Shown here one piece after another: positions 16,356 to 24,014 of a stretch of DNA of 34,221 bases (its first letter is position 1; each line of letters begins with the position of its first letter). The stretch comes from Acidobacteriota bacterium (GTDB lineage: Bacteria > Acidobacteriota > Terriglobia > Acidiferrales > UBA7541): the NCBI GenBank assembly GCA_003154775.1, contig PMES01000150.1, forward strand, positions 1 through 34,221, written 5' to 3'. The position numbers and the translations under genes were made by a program. Under the pieces are notes generated by a model. That model was given only the letters and a program-made list of their open reading frames with translations. It was not told the origin of the DNA and did no database searches.

Positions 16356-17531
16356 ATGGAAGGATTCATGTATCCCAATGAGGTAGAGCTCCAGTGGGGC
16401 ATCCTCATTGTTCTCTATCCTTTTCTCACCGGTCTGGTCGCCGGTGCCTTCATCCTGGCGTCTCTCGAGCGGGTGTTTCGCGTGGAGGAAGTGAAGCCAA
16501 CGTACCGGCTTTCCTTGCTTACGGCGCTGGCTTTCCTGATCGTTGCCCCGCTTCCCTTGCAGCTTCATCTTGGCCATCCCGAACGCTCGCTGGAGATGTA
16601 CCTGACGCCGCATCGCTCATCGGCTATGGCGATGTTCGGATTTGTTTATCTTTGGTATCTGATGGCCGTGCTGGTGGTGGAAATCTGGCTGGATTACCGC
16701 CGCGACATCGTGCGCCTGGCCGAATCAAGCCGCGGCGTGAAAGGCCTCCTCTACCGCGCACTCACTCTTGGTTCGTATAACATCAGTCCCGCCGCGTTGC
16801 GAATCGATGACCGCGTGGGATGGATTATCACCCTCATCGGCATACCTTCCGCATTTCTTCTGCACGGTTACGTCGGCTTTATTTTCGGGTCGGTGAAAGC
16901 GAATCCCTGGTGGTCCACTCCACTCATGCCGGTCGTGTTTCTCTTCTCCGCGATGGTTTCCGGCATCGCCCTGGTCCTTTTGATGTACATGGTTACCAGC
17001 GCGATGCGCCGTGTCGCCGTCGACATGCGTTGCTTGGACACCATTGCCAAATATCTTTTCTATACGTTTGTCATTGATTTCGCGCTGGAAATGCTGGACC
17101 TCATTCACCGCATCTACGAATCCGATGAATCGTTCCGCAGCCTCGATTTCATGGTGCACACCCGGCTTTTCTATTCGCAGATTCTGATTCAGATTTTCCT
17201 GGGCACCTTGGCGCCTCTGGCGCTCCTCAGCCTCACCCAAATGATCACTTTTCCCGCGGCCGCTCGCCGGCGCATCTACGCGATTGCCTCTGTTTTGACG
17301 CTCGTGGGCATCTTTGCCATGCGGTGGAACGTCGTGATCGGTGGACAACTCTTTTCGAAGAGCTTTCTCGGCTATACAACCTACAAGGTTGGTTTTGTCA
17401 CCCGCGAGGGACTGCTGCCGGCGGTGGCCCTGATGATACTTCCCTTTGCCATCCTCTATGTGCTGATCAAAATCCTTCCACCCTGGCAGGAGGAAAGCCC
17501 TTTTGTCGCCGAGGCGCACGGTGACGATTGA
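16356..17531 (+). CDS. nrfD: NrfD/PsrC family quinone-interacting membrane protein
   Basis: The 391-residue product is very hydrophobic, with about nine membrane helices (the first at residues 14-37, the last near 365-383), and shows the NrfD family pattern, for example LQLHLGHPERSLEM after the second helix. NrfD/PsrC proteins bind quinone and pair with a four-cluster ferredoxin on the periplasmic face, which is the gene immediately upstream (13 bases away). GGAAGAAG before ATG 16356 is a good ribosome binding site. Some NrfD-type proteins conduct protons, but this cannot be read from the sequence here. Confidence 0.92.
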   Translation: MEGFMYPNEVELQWGILIVLYPFLTGLVAGAFILASLERVFRVEEVKPTYRLSLLTALAFLIVAPLPLQLHLGHPERSLEMYLTPHRSSAMAMFGFVYLWYLMAVLVVEIWLDYRRDIVRLAESSRGVKGLLYRALTLGSYNISPAALRIDDRVGWIITLIGIPSAFLLHGYVGFIFGSVKANPWWSTPLMPVVFLFSAMVSGIALVLLMYMVTSAMRRVAVDMRCLDTIAKYLFYTFVIDFALEMLDLIHRIYESDESFRSLDFMVHTRLFYSQILIQIFLGTLAPLALLSLTQMITFPAAARRRIYAIASVLTLVGIFAMRWNVVIGGQLFSKSFLGYTTYKVGFVTREGLLPAVALMILPFAILYVLIKILPPWQEESPFVAEAHGDD

Positions 17532-17599
17532 GACGCGCCACACCTTAACGAGCCGGAATCCCGCTCTCTGATATACCTTCCGCCTGTGAATCGCGGCCG

Positions 17600-19990
17600 T
17601 TGCGTTTGACTTCCCTCGGCTGTCAGACTAATCCTACTTCCGTGGATAGGACAACTACTTCCCAAGCCGATTTGCGCGGCATCGCGCAAGCTCCACGGAT
17701 AGTGCTGGCCGTTCTGATGCTGGTCGGCTTTACCGCCGTGATCGCGCAGATTGTTCTGATGCGCGAACTGATGGTGGTTTTCTGCGGCAATGAGATGTCC
17801 CTTGGTCTCATGCTTGCGAGTTGGCTCCTCTGGACGGCGATCGGCAGCAGCGGGCTGGGCCGCGTGGCCTCGCGGACACCGCAGCCTCGCCGGCTCATGG
17901 CTCTCCTCGAAGTGCTCGTCGCCCTCGCTTTTCCCCTGGCGATTTTCATGGCGCGCGCAAGCAAGGGAGCCTTCCAGTCCGTTCCGGGAGAAATCCTGGG
18001 GCCGGGGCCGATGATCCTCACTTCCTTGGTGGTCTTGAGTGCTTTCTGTTTGCTCTCTGGCGGTCTGTTCGCTGTGGGCAGCCGGCTCTTTGCCCAAGAA
18101 GCGGACACCTCCACGATGGCAGGCACAAGCAACGTCTACCTACTGGAAGCGCTTGGTTCGGGCCTGGGCGGAGTTCTCGCTAGTCTGCTGCTGATCCGTT
18201 ACTTCACGAGCTTCCAAATCGCCGCCCTGCTGTGCCTGCTGAATTTCTTGGGTGCCGCAAGCCTCACGATTCGCTCAGGGCCACGCCGCAGAGCGGCCGG
18301 GCTGGCGCTGGTTGGAGTTTTCGTGTTCCTGGTGCTCCCCTTCGGCTGCCCATGGCTCGAAAAGATGTCACTCAAGCGCCTGTGGAGCGGCTTCGAGCTG
18401 GTTGCCGCGCGCAATTCCGTTTACGGCAACTTGGCTGTCGTGCAAACCCAAGGCACCCGCAGCCTCTTTGAGAATGGCTTGGCCGCCTTCCATGTGCCCG
18501 ACCCTGCGGCCGCCGAAGAGGCGGTGCACTTTGCCTTGCTCCAGCACCCCGCGCCGAAGAGCCTCCTCCTCATTGGCGGCGGCGTGAACGGGAGTCTCTC
18601 CCAGGCGCTCCAGCACCCCAGCCTGGAGCGGATTGATTACGTGGAGTTGGATCCGGCCGTGCTGAATCTGGCGCAGGAATACTTCCCCGCGGCGTGGGCG
18701 GCGCTGCGCGCGGACCAGCGCGTCCATGTCCACAACACCGACGGCCGGCTCTTCCTGAGAACGACGAATCTCAGGTTTGACGTTCTCATCGTCAATCTGC
18801 CGGAGCCGCAGACTGCGCAGCTCAACCGCTTCTACACACTCGAGTTTTTCCGGGAGGCGGCCAACAAGCTCACCCCCACGGGCGTTTTCTCGTTTCAATT
18901 GAAAGCGTCGGAGGATTACATCAGCTCGGACCTGGCCGAATTCCTCCGCTGCATCGACAAAACCCTGCGGCAGGTCTTTCCGGAAGTCGCCACCATTCCC
19001 GGCGACTCAGTTCATTTTTTTGCTGCGGCTCGAGCGGGAAGCCTCACAAATGATTCCCAGGAACTCATCGCCCGGCTGCGCGCCCGGCACATCACTACCA
19101 GCTACGTGCGCGAGTACTATCTTCCCTACCGCATGATGCCGGACCGTATGCTCGATCTCGAGTCGCAGATTCGTCCTGACGCGGATACGCGCACCAACCG
19201 TGACTTCACGCCTATCGCCTACTACTTCGACGTGGCCCTGTGGAGCACACGGTTCAACGGCGCGTACCGCCGCGTGTTTCAGACTATGGCCGCGGTACGC
19301 TTCGGCCCACTCGCAACGTGGCTCGCGTTGGTCCTCTTTGGGCTCGTTGCACTTCTACGCTGGCTGCCGGCCACAGAGAATCGCTCGCGAGCCAGCGCGG
19401 GTTTTTGCGTCGCCGCGATGGGGTTTACTCTGATCGGCCTGGAGATGCTGCTTCTGCTGGCATTCCAGGCCATTTATGGCTACGTCTACCAGCAACTCGC
19501 GATCATCATTGCAGGCTTCATGTTGGGCATGACTTTGGGGAGCCGCTGGGGACTGCGTGCCGCTGCTCTTGCCACCGGCCCGCGAGACGCCCGCCGCCTC
19601 TTCCGCTTGCAATTGCTCGCCGCCCTCTCCCCCGTGTTGCTTTACCTGCTGTTCGACGCGCTGGCCGCGATCAAAAGCCCTGCCACCGTTTTCCTGGCGA
19701 GCCAGATAATGTTTCCCGTGCTGGCGGTTTTGTGCGGCTTGTTCGGGGGCTATCAATTTCCAGTGGCGACGCGAATCTTTTTTTTAAGCTCGAATCGCAA
19801 AGCAAGCGGTCCCGGGACGCTCTATGCCCTGGATTTGGCGGGCGCCTGTGTGGGCGCGGTTGTTCTCAGCTCGTATCTGGTTCCTGTTTTTGGCTTCCGG
19901 GAAACGGCCTGGCTTATGGCTGTGGTGAACCTGGCGCCGGCGGTCCTGGCCGGCCTGCTGGCTTTTGGAAAACAGGGTGTTCCGGTGTAA
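17600..19990 (+). CDS. Polytopic membrane protein with embedded spermidine synthase-like (SAM-binding) domain
   Basis: The protein is about 796 residues with roughly seven membrane helices (from about residue 32), a soluble domain of about 250 residues, then seven more helices. The soluble part has a Rossmann SAM/dcSAM-binding motif (LLIGGGVNGSL, about residue 320), an acidic strand end (YVELDPAVLNLA), and a position equivalent to the spermidine synthase catalytic loop that reads NLPEP (about 399-403) instead of the usual Asp-containing DxxDP. Polyamine synthase activity is therefore doubtful. Similar fused membrane proteins occur beside multiheme cytochrome genes in other phyla. The start is uncertain: TTG 17600 or GTG 17642. 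It begins 68 bases after nrfD, and its 3' end overlaps the convergent MEMO-AMMECR1 gene by 77 bases. Confidence 0.85.
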   Translation: MRLTSLGCQTNPTSVDRTTTSQADLRGIAQAPRIVLAVLMLVGFTAVIAQIVLMRELMVVFCGNEMSLGLMLASWLLWTAIGSSGLGRVASRTPQPRRLMALLEVLVALAFPLAIFMARASKGAFQSVPGEILGPGPMILTSLVVLSAFCLLSGGLFAVGSRLFAQEADTSTMAGTSNVYLLEALGSGLGGVLASLLLIRYFTSFQIAALLCLLNFLGAASLTIRSGPRRRAAGLALVGVFVFLVLPFGCPWLEKMSLKRLWSGFELVAARNSVYGNLAVVQTQGTRSLFENGLAAFHVPDPAAAEEAVHFALLQHPAPKSLLLIGGGVNGSLSQALQHPSLERIDYVELDPAVLNLAQEYFPAAWAALRADQRVHVHNTDGRLFLRTTNLRFDVLIVNLPEPQTAQLNRFYTLEFFREAANKLTPTGVFSFQLKASEDYISSDLAEFLRCIDKTLRQVFPEVATIPGDSVHFFAAARAGSLTNDSQELIARLRARHITTSYVREYYLPYRMMPDRMLDLESQIRPDADTRTNRDFTPIAYYFDVALWSTRFNGAYRRVFQTMAAVRFGPLATWLALVLFGLVALLRWLPATENRSRASAGFCVAAMGFTLIGLEMLLLLAFQAIYGYVYQQLAIIIAGFMLGMTLGSRWGLRAAALATGPRDARRLFRLQLLAALSPVLLYLLFDALAAIKSPATVFLASQIMFPVLAVLCGLFGGYQFPVATRIFFLSSNRKASGPGTLYALDLAGACVGAVVLSSYLVPVFGFRETAWLMAVVNLAPAVLAGLLAFGKQGVPV

Positions 19991-21509
19991 GGGGTTCCGG
20001 AACCTTGTGTTCGTCAAAGACGATTGCCGAAAACGCATAGATGTCGGTCGCCTTGTCCTGCCAGGCCTGGCGAGTGAGCCCGGCTTTTCTGCCCAATTCC
20101 TCAAGGTAGGTTTTCCGGTCCCAGCCCTCCTCGGTCGGCACTTGTGGAAGAAAGATTCCCTCGTTGCGGCCCTGAATCATCAGCAGCCCGTCCCGGCCCA
20201 CGTGGATCTCCTTGACGTCCAACACCCGGCGGAACGGCGTGAGGACGGAGATCTCGTATTCCAATTCCGGAAGTTCCCCGGCGTTCACCGGAGGAAACCG
20301 CGGATCACGCAGCGCCGCGTAAGTGGCGGCATCGCGCACGCCGAGATAAAGCGGCTTCTCCGCCGTAATCAGACCAATGCACCCGCGCAGCTCTCCTTTT
20401 TCCTTGAGGGTTACAAACACGCCACGCTCTTGCAAGAAGGCCGCGAACTCGGAAGCCGCCGGCTCGTACAATTTATTTTCCCGGACCGCCGTCTCCACCG
20501 ACTTCTTCGCCAACTGGATCAGGGCGTCTTTCTCTTTTGAACCGAGAGAAAACGACTCCGCCTCGGCCGCGTGGTTCTGCGTCTGTAGCAAGGCCACCGC
20601 ACCGTAGCCCACCACTCGGCTGCGGTCGCCGGTCACATCGCCGGTATTCGCGTACTTCAGGATTTTGGCCTGGTTGGCTCCCAGTCGCTCGGCCGCGATC
20701 ATGGTGGCCACAATGGGACCTCCACCGCAAGCCTCCCAAATGCGCGACTCGAAGTTGTGGGACAAACTGAGGTAATCCCACTCCGCGATGGCCTTCAATA
20801 CCTTCTGGTCGAGTTTCGTGGCTTCGTCGTAAGTGTGGTAATGCGATAGATCGGAGCTGGCCACGATGAGCGTGCTTGTCCCCGTCCCTTTGAGCATTTT
20901 GGCGAGCGCAAGCCCGAGGGCTCGCTCCGTCTCATAGTTCTGCTCGCCCATCACGATGGGAACCAGTTTGAAGTCACCCAGCACGCGCTGCAAAAAGGGG
21001 AGCTGCACCTCGAGGGCATGCTCTCCCTGTTGCTGGGTTGGCGTGTGGCCGCGGCTGGAAAGCTGGATAAGAGGGTTCAACTTGGCCAGCTTGGCAGCGA
21101 ACTCCTTGTCCACCGCGACATTTCCGAGCGGCGTGGCATACGCATCGCCGTCGTAAACCGAAACGAACGGGAAGGCCTCGAAATGAGAGGGGGCAATCAC
21201 CACCACCCGCTCGAACTTTCGGCCTTTCAGCAGCGCATAACTGTGCGCAGCCACCTTGCCGGAATAAATGTAGCCCGCGTGCGGCGCAATCAGCGCCACC
21301 AAATTCCCCGGAAGTGGTGGCACCGCGGCCTGAGCCAGATAGTCATCCAGCATTCGCCGGAGTTCTTCGGGTTGCGCGGGGTAAAATTGGCCGGCAACGG
21401 CCGGCTGCCGGATCGAGGGCTTCTCATCGGCAAGCCTGCCATCGCCCGATAGCTGGCCGCCGAAGAAAACGCACAAGGGGAGTATTGCCCAAAACAATCT
21501 TTTTCTCAT
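19914..21509 (-). CDS. AmmeMemoRadiSam system proteins B and A fused (MEMO1-AMMECR1), with export signal
   Basis: The 531-residue protein has an N-terminal basic-hydrophobic segment (MRKRLFWAILPLCVFFGG) typical of a signal peptide. A MEMO1-type domain follows (about 35-310), with candidate metal ligands in APHAGYIYSG (H77), APSHF (H109), SSDLSHYH (H223) and ACGGGP (C261). Next is an AMMECR1 domain (about 325-505) with the conserved GELRGCIG (372-379) and a Pro-rich tail. MEMO1 is related to extradiol dioxygenases, and the human protein is reported to bind metal. The biochemical role of this bacterial set is not known. ATG 21509 is preferred; GTG 21518 adds three residues. It is the last gene of a three-gene operon, 40 bases after the radical SAM gene. 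Confidence 0.88.
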   Translation of the reverse strand: MRKRLFWAILPLCVFFGGQLSGDGRLADEKPSIRQPAVAGQFYPAQPEELRRMLDDYLAQAAVPPLPGNLVALIAPHAGYIYSGKVAAHSYALLKGRKFERVVVIAPSHFEAFPFVSVYDGDAYATPLGNVAVDKEFAAKLAKLNPLIQLSSRGHTPTQQQGEHALEVQLPFLQRVLGDFKLVPIVMGEQNYETERALGLALAKMLKGTGTSTLIVASSDLSHYHTYDEATKLDQKVLKAIAEWDYLSLSHNFESRIWEACGGGPIVATMIAAERLGANQAKILKYANTGDVTGDRSRVVGYGAVALLQTQNHAAEAESFSLGSKEKDALIQLAKKSVETAVRENKLYEPAASEFAAFLQERGVFVTLKEKGELRGCIGLITAEKPLYLGVRDAATYAALRDPRFPPVNAGELPELEYEISVLTPFRRVLDVKEIHVGRDGLLMIQGRNEGIFLPQVPTEEGWDRKTYLEELGRKAGLTRQAWQDKATDIYAFSAIVFDEHKVPEPLTPEHPVFQKPAGRPGPPAPGSPQP

Positions 21510-21549
21510 AGTCTTCACTCACAGCGCACGAAGTGCGCGTCAACTTCCA

Positions 21550-22821
21550 TCATTGCCACACGCCCGCGATGGCTTGTTGGCAGTATTCGCATTTCCCTTT
21601 CCGAAGGTGCATCTCTTTCACCGTGAAACCAATCCGTTCAATGACGATACGGCGGCACTTGGGGCAATACGTGTTTTCCGCCGCGTTTCCGGGTGTGTTG
21701 CCCAAATACACGTAGTGCAGGCCCTCGGCGTCAGCAATGGCTTTCGCGCGTTCCAGCGTCTCCAACGGCGTGGGCGGAAGATTCTTCAGCAAGTACTGCG
21801 GGTAAAAACGCGAGAAGTGCAGCGGCACTTCCGCACCCAGGTTCGCTTTGACCCATTGCGCCAGCGCGCGAAACTCCGCGTCGCTGTCATTCAATGTGGG
21901 CACCACCAGATACACGAGCTCGGTCCACATTCCCAATTTGCGCATCGTGACCAGCGCTTCAAGCACCGGCTTGAGTTCTCCGTTGACAACCTCTTTGTAG
22001 TACTTCTCCGAGAACGCCTTCAGGTCCACCTTGATCGCATCCACGCCCTGACACAGCTTCTTGAGCGGATCCTGCTGGATGAACCCGCCGCTAACGACCA
22101 CGCTCTTGATTCCCAAAGCATGGCCTGCTTCGGCGGCGTCGCGCATGTACTCATAGAAAACGACCGGTTCGCTGTACGTGTAAGCGATGGCCGGGCAGCG
22201 ATTTTGCTGCGCCAGACCGGCGAGCTCCTTGGGTGGCAAATAGGTGTTGCGAACCTGCTCCGGCCGGGATTGCGAGATATCCCAGTTCTGACAGAATTTG
22301 CAGTTCACGTTGCAGCCCGCGGTGGCTACTGAAAACGCCAGAGTCCCGGGACAAAAATGGAACAACGGTTTCTTCTCGATGGGATCGATGTGCGCGGCGC
22401 ACACGCGCGAATGCACCAGCGTGTAGTAGCTGCCTCCGCGATTCTCGCGGACTCCGCAGTAGCCCCGCTCCTGATCGTCGATCACGCACTCGCGGGGACA
22501 CAGCTTGCAGCGCGTTTTCTTGTAGGGCAGCTTTTCGTAAAACTGGGCCTCGACGATAAACCGCGAATCCTCCGCGGGCGCCGAGCCAGCACCCAGAGCA
22601 AGGCTGGGCCATCCCGCCACGCAAGAACTCACGCAAGCCGTGAGGCAAGGAACGCCGGCCATCTTCAGGAACGTTCTGCGATCGTGCTCCGTCGCTCCAA
22701 GGCTGCTCAGAGAGGCGAGCACGGAGTCACAAGGCAGCGCGTCGTTGGCGTCTTGCTCGCGGCGAAGCCCCTTAGGTGAAAAACTCTCTTCGCCTTTGCG
22801 CATATGGGATGTTTTCGACAT
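21550..22821 (-). CDS. AmmeMemoRadiSam system radical SAM enzyme with Tat-like N-terminus
   Basis: The 423-residue product carries the radical SAM motif C170/C174/C177 (CNVNCKFCQNW) and the following SEPVVFYEYM region typical of PflA-like activators. Four cysteines precede it (CKLC at 105-108, C112, C122), and a C-terminal zinc-ribbon-like pair is visible (CPKC and CEYC). The first 80 residues are extra: they contain DRRTFLK at 47-53 followed by a hydrophobic, small-residue stretch, an almost perfect twin-arginine signal, although it is set unusually deep. Radical SAM enzymes need cytosolic SAM and a reductant, so export is puzzling. It lies 20 bases after the DUF362 gene and 40 before the MEMO-AMMECR1 gene. 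Confidence 0.9.
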   Translation of the reverse strand: MSKTSHMRKGEESFSPKGLRREQDANDALPCDSVLASLSSLGATEHDRRTFLKMAGVPCLTACVSSCVAGWPSLALGAGSAPAEDSRFIVEAQFYEKLPYKKTRCKLCPRECVIDDQERGYCGVRENRGGSYYTLVHSRVCAAHIDPIEKKPLFHFCPGTLAFSVATAGCNVNCKFCQNWDISQSRPEQVRNTYLPPKELAGLAQQNRCPAIAYTYSEPVVFYEYMRDAAEAGHALGIKSVVVSGGFIQQDPLKKLCQGVDAIKVDLKAFSEKYYKEVVNGELKPVLEALVTMRKLGMWTELVYLVVPTLNDSDAEFRALAQWVKANLGAEVPLHFSRFYPQYLLKNLPPTPLETLERAKAIADAEGLHYVYLGNTPGNAAENTYCPKCRRIVIERIGFTVKEMHLRKGKCEYCQQAIAGVWQ

Positions 22822-22841
22822 AGCAGGTATCTCGCGGAGGT

Positions 22842-23837
22842 TCAGACCTCCACCTGTTCAATCTGGCCTGGGTCATTCGTCCCCAAGCGGTGATTCGCAT
22901 CCGCGGCCGTCGCGATGTAATCGGGCGCTCGCCCAATAGCCCGCAGCGATTTCATGCCTTTCTCGGCCCTTTTTTGCTCCAGGATTTGCCATCCGGTGTA
23001 GTCCAAGGCAACCGGGTCCCGCGACATCAGCAGTCCGTTGTAAGGCCAAGTCCATTGCGGCATGTACGAGGGCCCGCCCTCGTATTGCGCCGTGGTCGCA
23101 TCGCAAATGTGCAGCCGGACTTTTTGCCGAATGGGCGGCAGCATATTGACGTCGGCGACGTACGGATCGCCGATGTTGAGGTGATACTTATTAGGGTTGT
23201 GGATGGCGCCGAACATATTCTTCAGCGCCATGGTCACGCCGGCAATTCCATGGTCTTTGAGCACGGGCAGGTTGATGACGGCATCGCATACCTGGGTGAG
23301 GGTCTTCGATAAGCAACTGCCCACGCTCCCGTAGATCGCGAGCTCTTCTTCGTAGCCCAGCGTGTCGTTGCCGAAACATCGCATGTGATCCTGGCGCGTG
23401 GCGACGCGGAATCCCGCGCGTTCCAGGTCCGCATTCAGCCGGTCCCAGATGATGATGTCTTTCTGCGGGATGCCGGCGTCTTGCAGTCGCGCGCATACGA
23501 CCTCGACCAGAAGCACGCTCGTTGAAATGCCCCGGCCGGCAAGGCCGTTGACCTTCAGCCCCACCACTTCGCCGGGCTGCGCCACTTTCTTCCAGGCTTC
23601 CAGGGGAGAATCCGTCGCGTAAAGAGCCTGCACGGCGCGATCCAGCATTTTCAAAAGCCGGCCGGAGTCCAAACTTGAACCCGTTCCGCGGAGAAGCGGA
23701 TCACGCGCGTACACTACTTTGGTTTTTTCCCGTGTGGAGAAAAAGGCGGGGAGCCTATGCGTTCCTCCCGCGAGCATCGCTCCCGCGGCACACTTCTTGA
23801 GGAACTCCCGTCGGTTCGGTTCCAGCCTCTGCCTCAT
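22842..23837 (-). CDS. DUF362 domain protein with Tat signal
   Basis: The 331-residue product begins with a clear twin-arginine signal (NRREFLKKCAAGAMLAGG) and has the DUF362 family pattern, including LPVLKDHGIAGVTMALKNM and an NPNKYH element. DUF362 proteins have no settled function. Many occur with ferredoxins, but no ferredoxin motif is present here. ATG 23837 is preferred because it places the twin arginines at residues 9-10 and because the upstream in-frame TTG (23912) coincides with a likely promoter. It is the first gene of the operon with the radical SAM and MEMO-AMMECR1 genes, so the three products are probably used together, all at or beyond the inner membrane. Confidence 0.85.
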   Translation of the reverse strand: MRQRLEPNRREFLKKCAAGAMLAGGTHRLPAFFSTREKTKVVYARDPLLRGTGSSLDSGRLLKMLDRAVQALYATDSPLEAWKKVAQPGEVVGLKVNGLAGRGISTSVLLVEVVCARLQDAGIPQKDIIIWDRLNADLERAGFRVATRQDHMRCFGNDTLGYEEELAIYGSVGSCLSKTLTQVCDAVINLPVLKDHGIAGVTMALKNMFGAIHNPNKYHLNIGDPYVADVNMLPPIRQKVRLHICDATTAQYEGGPSYMPQWTWPYNGLLMSRDPVALDYTGWQILEQKRAEKGMKSLRAIGRAPDYIATAADANHRLGTNDPGQIEQVEV

Positions 23838-23883
23838 GGGGGTCTCGGAGGGTCCGGCCTGCGAACCGGGCACTTCTAATGCA

Positions 23884-23912
23884 CTTTTACCACTTTGCGA
23901 TGCGGGGGGCAA
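23884..23912 (-). promoter_or_regulatory. Candidate promoter of the DUF362-radical SAM-MEMO operon
   Basis: On the minus strand TTGCCC (23912-23907) and TAAAAG (23889-23884) are 17 bases apart; each matches four of six consensus positions. Initiation near 23877 would give a leader of about 40 bases to ATG 23837. Confidence 0.35.
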
Positions 23913-23967
23913 AACAATCGTGGAAAAAGCGCGCCAAAATCCGCAAATTCGATAACCCTGATGTACT

Positions 23968-23988
23968 TTTCGGCGCGGCGCGGCGAAA
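23968..23988. terminator. Hairpin after the TonB-dependent receptor gene, possible terminator
   Basis: TTTCG and CGAAA pair around an inner CGC/GCG stem with one mismatch and a three-base loop. It lies about 26 bases downstream of the receptor stop on the minus strand. No T-run follows, so it is not a typical Rho-independent terminator; it may only stabilise the 3' end. Confidence 0.25.
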
Positions 23989-24014
23989 CTGGAAGCTTGC
24001 CCCGTTCGGCCATC

